The notes under the pieces were generated by a model. The model searched no databases. It had not been told where the DNA came from and saw nothing but the letters and a program-made list of their open reading frames with translations. Positions 16,144 to 25,401 of a stretch of 64,000 bases of DNA are shown here, piece after piece. Position 1 is the first letter of the stretch, and every line of letters begins with the position of its first letter. Made by a program: the position numbers and the translations under genes. The stretch is from Methylovulum psychrotolerans (GTDB lineage: Bacteria > Pseudomonadota > Gammaproteobacteria > Methylococcales > Methylomonadaceae). The stretch lies in assembly GCF_002923755.1 (NCBI RefSeq), contig NZ_PGFZ01000003.1, positions 313,356-377,355 of the forward strand, read 5' to 3'.

Positions 16144-17463
16144 CTTACAAGTGTAGGTTTTCTTACCCTCCACCCCCTTCTGCGTAAATAGCCAAAGTCA
16201 CGCCGTTGATTTCCGTCAAACCGGGCCATGCCTCAGGCCGCCCCGGTTTGACGGGCAGGAGTTGGTGGTTCAGCAAGGCGGCGACAATCAAAGACCAGCC
16301 GTGTTGGAAAATGCCGACCATCCGCCAGCGCTTCCCTTGTCGCCGTGCCGCACCCGGCACTGATGGTTCCTTGATGTCCAACGGCGTGTCGGCTCCGGCC
16401 TCGGCTTCGCCACCGACGGAAAGCAGCCACCAGGTGGCGATGGCAATGGCCATCCACAGCCGCTCCGCCCGCGCCGGATCATCCATGCGCGTATGTTGCC
16501 ATTGCCAACCGCCCCGCTTGCTGTGCTTGAAGCCCTGTTCTATCCATGCCCTCAAACCGTACCAGCAGGCGTCGGCGCATTCGGGCGCCAGATCGGTCAG
16601 CACCAGCCACGGGCCGTTGTGCCCTTCGCCCCAACAGCCCAACAACGTGCAGGGCAACTGTGTCTTTTTGCCGCTGAACGCGGTGCCGCGCCCCTGCCAA
16701 CGGCGGCCTTCCGCAGGCACCAAACTGCAAAAGGGATGCCAGCGGCACCAGCCTTCGGGACGGAACGAACCTTGGACATTGACGCGCAGGAACGGATGCC
16801 ATTTCAGTTCCACGATGGCCCCGAACAGCCATTTCGCGTATAAGCCCCGGTCGGCCAGCACGATGACCGTCCAGCCCTCCGGCAACAGTCCCCGGAAACG
16901 CCCCAACAACGCCAGCCATTCCGGTTTCCAGGCGTGTTTCTCCGTGGCTTTCAGCACCTTCCAGGCGATCGGCACGGCACAGCCACGGTACACGACACTG
17001 ATGGCCAGCACGGTGAACCGATCCCCCAGGCTCGTCGCATCCATGGCGATGGCGAGCTGGCGGCCTGCCCAGCCGTCCAATACCCAGGCCAGCCACGGCG
17101 CCCAACACTCGGTGACGCAAAGGTCGGCACGCCGCCGCCCCGATTTCGCGCCCGCTTCCCGATAGGTGTCACGCAACCTTTCACGCAGCGTGTTGTACTT
17201 TTGCCACAGCAGCGGCGACAACACGTCGGCCACGGCGCTCAGGCTGCATGAACGCGCGACGGCCATGCCAAAACTCCACAACGCCAAGCCCAATGCCTGT
17301 GGCTTGCTGAGGGACGGAAAATGCATGGCAATCGTGTCGATCCATTGGTATAGTTCTGGATGGCGGGGCATGGCGGCACCTTCGGTAAACGGATGTTGAT
17401 GACACTCATCAATTTACTCTCAACGCTTTGCCCCGTCACTTTTTAAAAACCTACACTTGTAAG
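16144..17463 (-). mobile_element. IS4-family insertion sequence, 1320 bp
   Basis: Eighteen-base inverted ends, CTTACAAGTGTAGGTTTT, lie at 16144-16161 and, inverted, at 17446-17463. An 11-bp direct repeat, GGGCTGGGGTG, flanks them (16133-16143 and 17464-17474) and matches the IS4-family target-duplication range. The element carries one transposase gene that fills most of its length. It looks intact and so could be recently active. Confidence 0.93.
16163..17371 (-). CDS. IS4-family transposase
   Basis: The product is a 402-residue DDE transposase. The IS4 signature Y-x2-R-x3-E-x6-K is seen in YGLRAWIEQGFKHSK; upstream acidic residues occur in AIAMDATSLGD and VIVLADRGLYAKWL. No frameshift or internal stop is present. 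It lies wholly inside the 18-bp inverted ends. Base composition is more GC-rich than the adjoining genes, consistent with horizontal acquisition. Confidence 0.93.
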   Translation of the reverse strand: MPRHPELYQWIDTIAMHFPSLSKPQALGLALWSFGMAVARSCSLSAVADVLSPLLWQKYNTLRERLRDTYREAGAKSGRRRADLCVTECWAPWLAWVLDGWAGRQLAIAMDATSLGDRFTVLAISVVYRGCAVPIAWKVLKATEKHAWKPEWLALLGRFRGLLPEGWTVIVLADRGLYAKWLFGAIVELKWHPFLRVNVQGSFRPEGWCRWHPFCSLVPAEGRRWQGRGTAFSGKKTQLPCTLLGCWGEGHNGPWLVLTDLAPECADACWYGLRAWIEQGFKHSKRGGWQWQHTRMDDPARAERLWMAIAIATWWLLSVGGEAEAGADTPLDIKEPSVPGAARRQGKRWRMVGIFQHGWSLIVAALLNHQLLPVKPGRPEAWPGLTEINGVTLAIYAEGGGG

Positions 17464-17528
17464 GGGCTGGGGTGGGGTTTAACACGCAGAGGTGCAATGG
17501 AACGCCTACTTAATTTCATGTACATTCC

Positions 17529-19676
17529 TTAGTGCCGCCGCCAGCGGTGATAGGCGGCGACTAAGGTTAATAGGGTTTGTGGGGCGTGGGCGCGTTTCCA
17601 GACCCCCGCCGCGTATTTGTTGGCTTCCGCTAAGGTCGGGTAGCTGTGGACGCTGCCGAGGATTTTATTTAAGCCCAGTTTGTGGGTCATGGCCAAAACA
17701 TATTCCGCTAACAATTCGCCCGCCTGTTCGCCGACGATGGTGACACCTAAGATTTTGTCGGTGTCCGGTACGGTCAGGACTTTGACAAAGCCGTGCGCAA
17801 CCCCGTCGGTGATCGCCCTGTCCAGTTCGGCCAGCGGGTAGGTGCTGGTTTCGTAAGCGATGCCTTGGGCTTGCGCCTCTTGTTCGTTAAGGCCGACCCG
17901 CGCCACTTCGGGGTCGATGAACGTGGTATGGGGCAGGGCGGTATAATCGGTGCGGAATTTTTTGACCTGTCCGAACAGGGCGTTAACGGTGGCATACCAA
18001 GCCTGATGGGCGGCTGCATGGGTAAATTGATAGGGGCCGGCGACATCGCCACAAGCGAAGATGTTAGGGTAATTGGTGGCTTGGAAGCCGTTGGTGGCGA
18101 GGGTGTGTGTTTCGGACAGTTTCAGCCCCAAGGTTTCGCCGCCAAAGCCTGTGACCGTGGCGCGGCGGCCTAAGGCCACCAGCACTTGGTCGAAGCCTAG
18201 GCGGCGGCTTTGGCCTTGCTGGTCACAAATCAGAATTTTTTCGCCGTTTTCGATAACAAACGCCGTCGCTTCATGTTCCAGCAACACGGTGATGCCTTCT
18301 TGCCAGAACCGGGCGTGGATAAGCTCGGAGACCTCGCTGTCTTCGCCCGCCAATAAGCGCGGCAGGCGTTCGACGAGGGTGATGCTGCTGCCTAAACGGG
18401 CGAAGGCTTGCGCCATTTCGCAGCCTATCGGACCGCCGCCTAAGATCAACAGGCGTTTGGGTTGTTCCTGCAAATCCCATAACGTGTCTGAGGTCAGATA
18501 GCCTATATCCGCCAAGCCCGGAATCGGTGGCACGAAGGGCTTCGCGCCCGTGGCGATGATAATGGCGCGGCTGGTGATGACTTGACTACCGCTGTCGGTG
18601 CTGACCGACACCGACCACGGTGACAGCAAGGTTGCCTTGCCGTGGATGACGTTGACCCCTAAGTCTTGGTAGCGTTCGGGCGAATCATGCGGGGCAATGG
18701 CTTGGATGGTGGCGTGTACCCGCGCCATCACCGCCGCAAAATCGACTTCGGCAACCGGGACGTGGATGCCCAGTTCGCCGCTGCGGCGAATTTGCGCCAC
18801 GGCTTTGGCGCTACGGATTAAGGCCTTGGACGGTACGCAACCCGTATACAGGCAATCGCCGCCCAGGTGTTGCTGTTCGACCAGCGTCACTTTGGCGCGG
18901 ACGGCGGCGGCGATATAGGCGCTGACCAAGCCCCCCGATCCCGCCCCGATGACCAGCAGATTATTGTCGAAATGTTGAGGTTTAGGCCAGTTGCCGTAGG
19001 CTTTGCGGGCTTCTAGGGTACTAAGGACGGTTCTGGCCAGCCACGGGAACAAGCCCAATAAGACAAAAGAGCCGATAAGGCCGGGCGATAAGATGCCGCT
19101 GAGCGAGTCCAGTCCGGCGAGTTGGGTGCCTGCGTTGACATAGACTATCGTGCCCGCCAACATGCCCAACTGGCTGACGGTATAAAAGCTGCGGGTGCTG
19201 ATGTGGGTCAGCCCCATGACCAGGTTAATGACGAAAAACGGGAACAGCGGCACGAGCCGTAAGGTGAATAGGTAAAACGCGCCTTCCCGCGCCATGCCCT
19301 CGTTAATGGTTTTCAGGCGGTCGCCAAAATGGCGTTGGATGGGGTCGCGGAATAAAAACCGCGCCGCCAAAAATGCCAAGGTCGCGCCGATGCTGGAGGC
19401 AAACGAGACGATGATAGTCCCCCACAACAGGCCAAACAAGAGCCCCCCGGCCAAGGTCATGACGGTCGCACCGGGTAGGGAGAGGGCGGTCACGATGATA
19501 TAAAGCAGACTGTACAGCAACACCGTCATGGCCCAGTGTCCATCCCGCCAAGCAAACAATTGCTCTTGCTGGGCTTTAAGGCCGTCCAGCGTCAGATAAT
19601 CTAAGCCGCCAACCGCAAAAAACACGGTGATGGCGACGGCGATAAAGCTCAGTAACAGGATGCGGGGCAGAGTCAT
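17529..19676 (-). CDS. TVP38/TMEM64 membrane domain fused to a pyridine nucleotide-disulfide oxidoreductase
   Basis: The product has 715 residues. Residues 1-225 are a TVP38/VTT (DedA-like) integral membrane domain with the LPGATVMTLAGGLLFG and FRLVPLFPFFVINLVMG type motifs. Residues 235-715 are a flavoprotein of the mercuric reductase/dihydrolipoamide dehydrogenase class: GAGSGG FAD site, redox disulfide Cys275/Cys280 in GGDCLYTGC, a second GGGPIGCEMA NAD(P) site, FACGDVAGP, and the C-terminal His-Glu base pair in VHSYPTLAEA. It would link electron transfer from NAD(P)H to a membrane-embedded partner. The true substrate is unknown; it lacks the N-terminal metal-binding HMA domain of MerA. 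Confidence 0.88.
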   Translation of the reverse strand: MTLPRILLLSFIAVAITVFFAVGGLDYLTLDGLKAQQEQLFAWRDGHWAMTVLLYSLLYIIVTALSLPGATVMTLAGGLLFGLLWGTIIVSFASSIGATLAFLAARFLFRDPIQRHFGDRLKTINEGMAREGAFYLFTLRLVPLFPFFVINLVMGLTHISTRSFYTVSQLGMLAGTIVYVNAGTQLAGLDSLSGILSPGLIGSFVLLGLFPWLARTVLSTLEARKAYGNWPKPQHFDNNLLVIGAGSGGLVSAYIAAAVRAKVTLVEQQHLGGDCLYTGCVPSKALIRSAKAVAQIRRSGELGIHVPVAEVDFAAVMARVHATIQAIAPHDSPERYQDLGVNVIHGKATLLSPWSVSVSTDSGSQVITSRAIIIATGAKPFVPPIPGLADIGYLTSDTLWDLQEQPKRLLILGGGPIGCEMAQAFARLGSSITLVERLPRLLAGEDSEVSELIHARFWQEGITVLLEHEATAFVIENGEKILICDQQGQSRRLGFDQVLVALGRRATVTGFGGETLGLKLSETHTLATNGFQATNYPNIFACGDVAGPYQFTHAAAHQAWYATVNALFGQVKKFRTDYTALPHTTFIDPEVARVGLNEQEAQAQGIAYETSTYPLAELDRAITDGVAHGFVKVLTVPDTDKILGVTIVGEQAGELLAEYVLAMTHKLGLNKILGSVHSYPTLAEANKYAAGVWKRAHAPQTLLTLVAAYHRWRRH

Positions 19677-19753
19677 GGGGTGGCACCGAAGTGGGTAGGC
19701 GCAAGGTTAGCCCCTATTCTTACTCCCTTTTCGGCGGGGTGTCGATGGATTTT

Positions 19754-20812
19754 TTAGGGCTGGCTTAGGCTGTCTGAACAAGGTGGGGTGCTGGAATCGT
19801 CAGCAAACCACGCCGAGACCCGCTCCTTAACGCTGGCGGGGCTGATGGCGACAATACACGGGCAGGCTTGCTGGTTTTTGTCGCCGCAGCAGGGCGTGGT
19901 GCTGTGGAGTATCGCCGCCGCCCGCCCGACCGGGGCCCAGCGTTGGTAAATGCTGGGCTTGGATTGGAACAGGCCTAAGGTATGCAGGCCTAAGGCGGCG
20001 GCGAGGTGCAATGGGCCGGTGCTGCCGGCGACTAGGCCGTCGCAGGCCATCATTAAGGTCATCAGTTCGTCTAAGGTCAATTGCCCGACGGTATCGACCA
20101 CATCCGCCTGCCGCCCAGGGCTGTTAAGTAACGGCGTTAAGTACGCCCGCTCCGCCGCCGTGCCGGTAATCAGCCATTGATAACGTTCCGGGTCTAGGGA
20201 GTCAATCAGTTGGGCGTAACTGGCTAACGGCCATCGGTGGGCTTGGGAGGTAATTGATGCGGGATGCAAAATAATCCGGTGTTTGTTAACGTTCAGCCCG
20301 AAGCGTCCGGTTAAGGCGTGGTCAGTTTTTGGGGCAAACCGGTAGTAATCCGGCACGGCGTTTAGGTCATCGGCGATAATATGGAGGGGGCGTAAATATT
20401 GCAGATCCAGCAGGCGCTTGTTCAAGTGCCGGAAGCAGCGGGAGATGGCGACGGTATGGGTACACAAAAACCAGTTGTAGTAACGGTATAAAGAGCCGAT
20501 ACGGATGGGGATGGCGGCGGCTTTGGCCGCCAAGCCGCGTTTTTTTGAGGTGTTGGCTTGGATAAACACGTCGATATTGAGGCTTTTTAGCAGCGGCGGC
20601 AAGTCGGCGGCGGCTTCGGGCAAGCTATAGACTTCATCGACATCCAAGCACCGCCGGGCGACAGTGGCGGTGTTGGGGCAGGTTAAAAAAATGACGGTCG
20701 CTTCGGGGTAATGGCGTTTGATCGCCGCCGCCATCGGTAAGCTGATGACCAAGTCGCCTAGGTGCGAGGTTTTGGCGATTAGGATGCGCTGAAAGGATAT
20801 GCCCGGCTTCAT
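19754..20812 (-). CDS. Glycosyltransferase family 9 (heptosyltransferase-like)
   Basis: This 352-residue ADP-heptose:LPS heptosyltransferase family protein starts with the nucleotide-binding strand RILIAKTSHLGDLVISLPM. Its C-terminal Rossmann half has the donor-binding DGLVAGSTGPLHLAAALG. A Cys cluster (CCGDKNQQACPC) near the end is shared with the next gene. It probably adds a heptose or related sugar to the LPS inner core. It is the last gene of a four-gene run of glycosyltransferases on this strand. Confidence 0.88.
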   Translation of the reverse strand: MKPGISFQRILIAKTSHLGDLVISLPMAAAIKRHYPEATVIFLTCPNTATVARRCLDVDEVYSLPEAAADLPPLLKSLNIDVFIQANTSKKRGLAAKAAAIPIRIGSLYRYYNWFLCTHTVAISRCFRHLNKRLLDLQYLRPLHIIADDLNAVPDYYRFAPKTDHALTGRFGLNVNKHRIILHPASITSQAHRWPLASYAQLIDSLDPERYQWLITGTAAERAYLTPLLNSPGRQADVVDTVGQLTLDELMTLMMACDGLVAGSTGPLHLAAALGLHTLGLFQSKPSIYQRWAPVGRAAAILHSTTPCCGDKNQQACPCIVAISPASVKERVSAWFADDSSTPPCSDSLSQP

Positions 20813-20867
20813 GTCACTAAATTCCTTTCCGTCATCTGTTCATCGGTTATCGCGCTGCGCCTGGGCA

Positions 20868-21899
20868 TTAACGGGTTAGGCCGCGCTGGCGGGCGAAATC
20901 TGCATAAATTTTATCTAAGGTCTGCTTTAGCGCTAACGGTTGGATGGCTTGGGTACACGGGCACTGCGCTTTGTCTTGGCGGCAATCGTTACAGGTTTTG
21001 TCCAGGACGAAGATGTGCGTATGTTGGCCTATCGGTTGCCAGCGTCCCGGATGGATAGGGCGCATCGGCGGGTAAATGCCCAGCGCGTGTTTTTGGAGGG
21101 CGGCGGCGATATGCAACGGCCCGGTGCTGCAAGCGACTAAGCCGTCACAAGCGGCGACAAAGGGGATGAATTCAGGCAAGCTCATCAGGCCGCTGATGTC
21201 AGTGACGCGCTCGCCCACAGCGGCGAATAAGGGCTGTAATGCGGCTTGCTCATTGGCGGTGCCGGAAATGAAAATTTGGAACTTATCCGTATCCAGCAAC
21301 TTAATCAGGCTGATGTAATGCTCAATAGCCCATTCCCTGGCGCTGCCGCGTGATTTAGGATGTAGGATAAGCTTAAACTTATCGGCTTGCAACAAGGCGG
21401 CAAAAGGTGCGGGCAGGGCGGGCAGGCGGCTCATGTCGACCAGTTGGGCGATTTCGGGTAAGGTAAAGTCATGGCGGATCCCTAACGGCTTTAACAGTTT
21501 GAGGTTTAACTGCGCCTCGTGCAGGGGCGAGTTGCTGCGGCTGAGTTTGACCAGCTTATTGCAGGTCAGCCAGTGGAACCAGCGGTTAGTCGTGCCTATC
21601 CGCCACGGTATCTGTAGCTCTTTGCCCCGTTTGGCAAGGTCGGCACGCGGTAGGATATGCAGCAGGCATTGGGGTTTTTCGCCCGCCAGCGTGACGGGGC
21701 CGCTTAAAAAATCGGCTTTATCAATAAACACGTCAATATGCGGACAGGCCTCAACAATCGCCTTGGTGTAAGGCGTACCGATAAAGCCGATGGTGGCATT
21801 GGGGAAATGCTGTTTTAAGACCGCTGCAACGGGTAGGGTTAGCACGACATCGCCTAAGCTGTCGGTGCGGCTGATAAGAAAGTTGGTGGGAGTGGGCAT
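20868..21899 (-). CDS. Glycosyltransferase family 9 (heptosyltransferase-like)
   Basis: This 343-residue paralogue of the downstream GT9 protein opens with NFLISRTDSLGDVVLTLPVAA and has DGLVACSTGPLHIAAALQ in the donor-binding domain, with a Cys-rich C-terminal loop (CNDCRQDKAQCPC). It lies 6 bases after the GT2 gene upstream and 55 bases before the next GT9 gene, so all are likely one operon. The acceptor sugar cannot be told from sequence. Confidence 0.88.
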   Translation of the reverse strand: MPTPTNFLISRTDSLGDVVLTLPVAAVLKQHFPNATIGFIGTPYTKAIVEACPHIDVFIDKADFLSGPVTLAGEKPQCLLHILPRADLAKRGKELQIPWRIGTTNRWFHWLTCNKLVKLSRSNSPLHEAQLNLKLLKPLGIRHDFTLPEIAQLVDMSRLPALPAPFAALLQADKFKLILHPKSRGSAREWAIEHYISLIKLLDTDKFQIFISGTANEQAALQPLFAAVGERVTDISGLMSLPEFIPFVAACDGLVACSTGPLHIAAALQKHALGIYPPMRPIHPGRWQPIGQHTHIFVLDKTCNDCRQDKAQCPCTQAIQPLALKQTLDKIYADFARQRGLTR

Positions 21900-21905
21900 A
21901 AAATC

Positions 21906-22853
21906 TCAAATCATTTTAAAAAAAGCTTTAATACAGTGCAGCCGCTGTTTTAATTCGGGGTGGGCATATTTTTTATGCAGCAAAATTTGATGCCGGTGGC
22001 GGAAAAATAGGCGCATCCTTAACCAATTGTTGCGCAAAGAAAAGCTTTGGTGGCTTTGGTAGAGTTGATAAATCACAGCTTTTTCAGGCAAATGATCGGG
22101 GCATTTCTCATAGAGGGTCTTTAAGCGTTGTTGGGCATGGGCCATGCGTTGGTGGGGGTCGGCTTTTGTTCCGGCCAATTTTTTCCGGTCTTTTTTATGT
22201 AGGGCGTTAGTCAGGTTGGCATCATGGCGGCGGTATTGTACCAGCACTTGGTCGACGAACTTTACCGAGCCGTTAAAGCTGGCGACGAAGCCTAGCCAGT
22301 TATCATGGGAAAAAATGGCCGGGAACGGCGCTGCCGCTTGGACGAGCTGGCGGGTCATTAACATGGCATGGCCGAGCGCCGAGATGCCCACTTCGATATA
22401 CATCAGCGGGTTATCAAAATCGGTCAGATTTTTGGTGTCGCTCATTTTACTGCCCAAGCGTTGCCCGGCGCTGTCGATAAATTCCGAGTCACCGTAGGCG
22501 ATGGCATGGTCGCCGATGTGCGCCAGCAGCACGGCGATTTTGTCGGGCAACCAAATGTCGTCTTGGTCGCAGGGGGCTATATAATCACCTTGGGCCAATA
22601 AAAAGCCTTGTTCAAAATTTTTGGCATGGCCTAGGTTAGTCGGGTTTTTTACGGCGCGAAAATGCGGGTAGCGGGCGGCGTAACGGTCTAAGAGCGCGGG
22701 CGTGCTATCGGTAGAGGCATCATCAACGGCGATAATCTCTATGCGCTGATAAGTCTGGCGCAATAGGCTTTCGACCTGTTCGGACAGAAAACGTTCCCCA
22801 TTGTAGGTGGCTAAAATAATAGAAACGAGGGGCGTGTGGGGATTAGGGGTCAT
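21906..22853 (-). CDS. Glycosyltransferase family 2
   Basis: The product has 315 residues: a GT-A fold with VSIILATYNGERFLSEQVESLL at the N-terminus, a VDDASTDST loop and the metal-binding acidic motif PCDQDDIWLPDKI. The C-terminal part is basic and helical, typical of O-antigen or core rhamnosyl/galactosyl-type transferases. It is a clear paralogue of the gene just upstream (similar throughout), the product of a local duplication. Confidence 0.88.
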   Translation of the reverse strand: MTPNPHTPLVSIILATYNGERFLSEQVESLLRQTYQRIEIIAVDDASTDSTPALLDRYAARYPHFRAVKNPTNLGHAKNFEQGFLLAQGDYIAPCDQDDIWLPDKIAVLLAHIGDHAIAYGDSEFIDSAGQRLGSKMSDTKNLTDFDNPLMYIEVGISALGHAMLMTRQLVQAAAPFPAIFSHDNWLGFVASFNGSVKFVDQVLVQYRRHDANLTNALHKKDRKKLAGTKADPHQRMAHAQQRLKTLYEKCPDHLPEKAVIYQLYQSHQSFSLRNNWLRMRLFFRHRHQILLHKKYAHPELKQRLHCIKAFFKMI

Positions 22854-22874
22854 GATGGGGTAGATGCAACTGAT

Positions 22875-23804
22875 TTAAGTTATTTTAAAGAACATTTTTA
22901 AGCAGTATAGGCAGCGTCTGAATTCGTTGCGTTTTTTGTAACTGAGGATTTGTTTTCTGTACTTAAAAAAGATCATCATCCGGGTGAAGTTATTGGTGAT
23001 AGAGTAACTCTGATAGCTATTGTAGAGTTTCCGCAACACTTCTTTGGTTTCGCTTAAATGCTCAGGACATTTGTCGTACAGCAATTTTACCCGGTGCTGG
23101 GCGTTTTCTTTGCGTTGGCGGGCGGTTTCTTTTTGCTTGTTGCTGGAGTTGAGGGAGCCAAATATGTTGGCATCGTGGCGGCGGTAGAGCACTAAGGTTT
23201 GGTCAATGAACTTCAGCGAGCTGGCAAAGGTCGCTACAAACGCTAACCAGTAATCATGGGGCATAATGGTGCTGGGAAAAGGCATGGTGTCCATGACCAG
23301 TTGCCTTGTTATGAGCATGGCGTGTCCTGGCACGGAACCGCCGACGATGAACATCAGCGGGTCGTCAAAATGGGTAAGGACTTTTTCTTGGCTCATTTTT
23401 TTTCCCAGCAATTCCCCCGTGCTATTAATGAAGCTGGAGTCGCAATACACGATCGCATGTTCACCAATATGCGCTAATAAGACGTCGATTTTAGTGGGCA
23501 ACCAGATGTCGTCTTGGTCGCAAGGGGCAATATAATCGCCTTTGGCCAGCAGAAACCCCTTTTCAAAGTTTTTTTGGTAGCCGAGGTTTTGCCCGTTACT
23601 GACGGCTGTAAAATGGGGATGCCGGGCGGCATACTCGGTTAAAATGGCGAACGTATTGTCGGTAGAGCAATCATCGACGGCAATAACTTCAAGGTGCTGG
23701 TAGGTCTGTTGCAGGATGCTGTCGAGCTGTGCGCGTAAAAAGCGTTCCCCGTTGTAAGTGGCTATCACAACCGATACGAGAGGAAGAGGTAACGAGGTAT
23801 CCAT
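22875..23804 (-). CDS. Glycosyltransferase family 2
   Basis: The product has 309 residues. It has the same layout as its downstream neighbour, with VSVVIATYNGERFLRAQLDSIL, VDDCSTDNT and PCDQDDIWLPTKI, and a basic C-terminus (CLYCLKMFFKIT against CIKAFFKMI in the neighbour). It is the first gene of the LPS sugar-transfer run on the minus strand; the gap upstream holds a family A repeat and should hold the promoter. Confidence 0.88.
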   Translation of the reverse strand: MDTSLPLPLVSVVIATYNGERFLRAQLDSILQQTYQHLEVIAVDDCSTDNTFAILTEYAARHPHFTAVSNGQNLGYQKNFEKGFLLAKGDYIAPCDQDDIWLPTKIDVLLAHIGEHAIVYCDSSFINSTGELLGKKMSQEKVLTHFDDPLMFIVGGSVPGHAMLITRQLVMDTMPFPSTIMPHDYWLAFVATFASSLKFIDQTLVLYRRHDANIFGSLNSSNKQKETARQRKENAQHRVKLLYDKCPEHLSETKEVLRKLYNSYQSYSITNNFTRMMIFFKYRKQILSYKKRNEFRRCLYCLKMFFKIT

Positions 23805-23944
23805 AAATGCTTTAATTGCCAGGTTATTTGGAGTGGTATTACGGGTGCCGCCGGGTTTTCAATATAATAAAGCCGCCTAATGGGCTGCTTTTTCTGGGTC
23901 AGGAGGCTGTCGGTTATGGTGTGGGTTGCCGTTGCTGTCAACAT

Positions 23945-24158
23945 TCAATTTAAGTGACCGCTCATTAATCATTTAACATAACCCCCTCCCAACCTCCGCG
24001 TTCCCTGAGCGAAGCCGAAGGGGACAGGGAGAGCGGATTTTTCTCCTGGCGTTCACCTGTACGACGGGGGCGGCGCTGGGGGCCTCCCCTGCGAAGGGGG
24101 GGGCTGGGGTCAGACAGTTTAACGGATGTTAAAAAATATATGCACACCTACTTACTTT
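23945..24158. repeat. Family A repeat copy 4
   Basis: This copy has ACCCCCTCCCAACCTCC, a diverged middle and CCTCCCCTGCGAAGGGG, followed by a right end GTTAAAAAATATATGCACACC that matches the copy 1 terminus. The left end is degenerate. It fills most of the 382-bp gap between divergent gene runs; I see no gene in it. Confidence 0.75.
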
Positions 24159-24186
24159 CCGTAGGTAGCCTTAGGTTAAAAACGCA

Positions 24187-25371
24187 ATGCAGACAAGCCT
24201 TATCACTAAAAATACATCTCTTCTGTTAGCTTTATTTATTATCGCCATTTATTTTTCCACCAGCCTTGTAACGATTTTATCAGTTTTACTCGGTCTGTTG
24301 TGGCTATTTTCTGGACGCTTTAAGACCTTGCCGACCATTGTCAGGCGTTGCCCGATTGCCGCTTGGGCAGTGGGGCTATGGGCGTGCTTGTGGCTGGGCT
24401 TGGTTTATAGCCGCGCCCCGTTGCCCGATGGCTTGGCAATGGTGAACAAATACAATGAGTTGTTTTTTATTCCGGTGTTGTTGGCGTTTTTAGATGACAG
24501 CCATGCCCGCGCTTGGTTATGGAAGGGCTTTATCGTGGCCTCGTTGGCGGCGTTGCTGTGTTCGTATCTGATGGCGATGGGCGTTTTGCCGCTGAACGAA
24601 CAGGGCGACCCGTGTTTTAAGAGTCGCATCACTTACAGCATTTTTATGGCGTTTTTTACCTTTTACTGCGCCCATCAGGCTCATCAGAATAAAGGTGGCC
24701 GCCTGTTATATCTGTCGGTGGGGCTGTTATGCGGGTATAACCTGTTTTTTATCGTGCAAGGCCGGACGGGGCAGTTGGTGTTGGTGGCCTTGGCCTTGTT
24801 GTTTGCTTGGCAACGCTTTCATCGCTTAGGCCGGGTGGTGGCAGTCGTGGTGTTGGCGGTGTCTTTAGGCGTGTTTGTCGGCTATTCCGATAAGGCCAAA
24901 CGGTTGCAGGAAGGCATTGAAAATACCCGGGCCTATTTAAAGCCCCAACCTGAGCAAGTCGACTCTACGCTGAACTTACGCTATGGTTTTTGGCAAAATT
25001 CGCTCAAACTCATGGCGGAAAAGCCCTTATTGGGTTTCGGCACGGGCAGTTTTAACCAAGAATACCGGCGCGTGGTGGCAGACCCCCGGCTGTGGACGAG
25101 CAACCCGCATAATGAGCCGTTGATGATAGGCGTACAGTTGGGGCTGGTCGGTGTCTTGGTTTACGCAGGCTTTTTGTGGAGCCAATTTAGTTGTGCCCGC
25201 CAGTTACCCATACCTGACCGCTGCTTGGCGCAAGGGCTGTCGCTGGCATTGGTGGTCGCCAGTGTCTTTAATAGCCCGATGCTCGACCATGGTGAGGGGC
25301 ATTGGTTTGCCGTGTTGATTGCGTTGTGTTTTGCGCCGTTGTATGGGGAGGTCGCCAAGCCGTTAGCTTGA
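24187..25371 (+). CDS. O-antigen ligase/polymerase (Wzy/WaaL family)
   Basis: This 394-residue polytopic membrane protein has about 10-11 hydrophobic helices. The large periplasmic loop precedes the GFGTGSFNQEYRR and NPHNEPLMIGVQLGL motifs of the O-antigen ligase family (the conserved His is in NPHNE). It either joins O-polysaccharide to lipid A-core or polymerises repeat units; the two cannot be separated on sequence. It sits beside the glycosyltransferase run, divergent from it, and upstream of msbA. Confidence 0.88.
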   Translation: MQTSLITKNTSLLLALFIIAIYFSTSLVTILSVLLGLLWLFSGRFKTLPTIVRRCPIAAWAVGLWACLWLGLVYSRAPLPDGLAMVNKYNELFFIPVLLAFLDDSHARAWLWKGFIVASLAALLCSYLMAMGVLPLNEQGDPCFKSRITYSIFMAFFTFYCAHQAHQNKGGRLLYLSVGLLCGYNLFFIVQGRTGQLVLVALALLFAWQRFHRLGRVVAVVVLAVSLGVFVGYSDKAKRLQEGIENTRAYLKPQPEQVDSTLNLRYGFWQNSLKLMAEKPLLGFGTGSFNQEYRRVVADPRLWTSNPHNEPLMIGVQLGLVGVLVYAGFLWSQFSCARQLPIPDRCLAQGLSLALVVASVFNSPMLDHGEGHWFAVLIALCFAPLYGEVAKPLA

Positions 25372-25401
25372 GCCTATTTGTAGGGCAATTTAGTGATGAA
25401 A

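Larger units (their letters stand above)
15981..17532. repeat. Family A repeat copy 3, split by an IS4-family element
   Basis: The left part (15981-16143) starts CTTAGGAACGTGCATGAAAT and the right part (17464-17532) ends with its near inverse, ATTTCATGTACATTCCTTAG. Removing the IS and one 11-bp duplication rejoins the central GGGCTGGGGTGGGG segment exactly as in the copy at 26.4 kb. The right edge overlaps the stop codon of the following reductase gene. Confidence 0.85.

Noticed and set aside
16206-17165. A 319-codon ORF on the plus strand inside the IS
   Set aside because: It is antisense to the transposase, which carries the IS4 signature; GC-rich coding sequence often leaves the antisense frame open.
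23930-24160. CRISPR array
   Set aside because: The GC-rich blocks recur at distant sites with inverted arms, not as regularly spaced direct repeats with unique spacers, and no cas genes are present.
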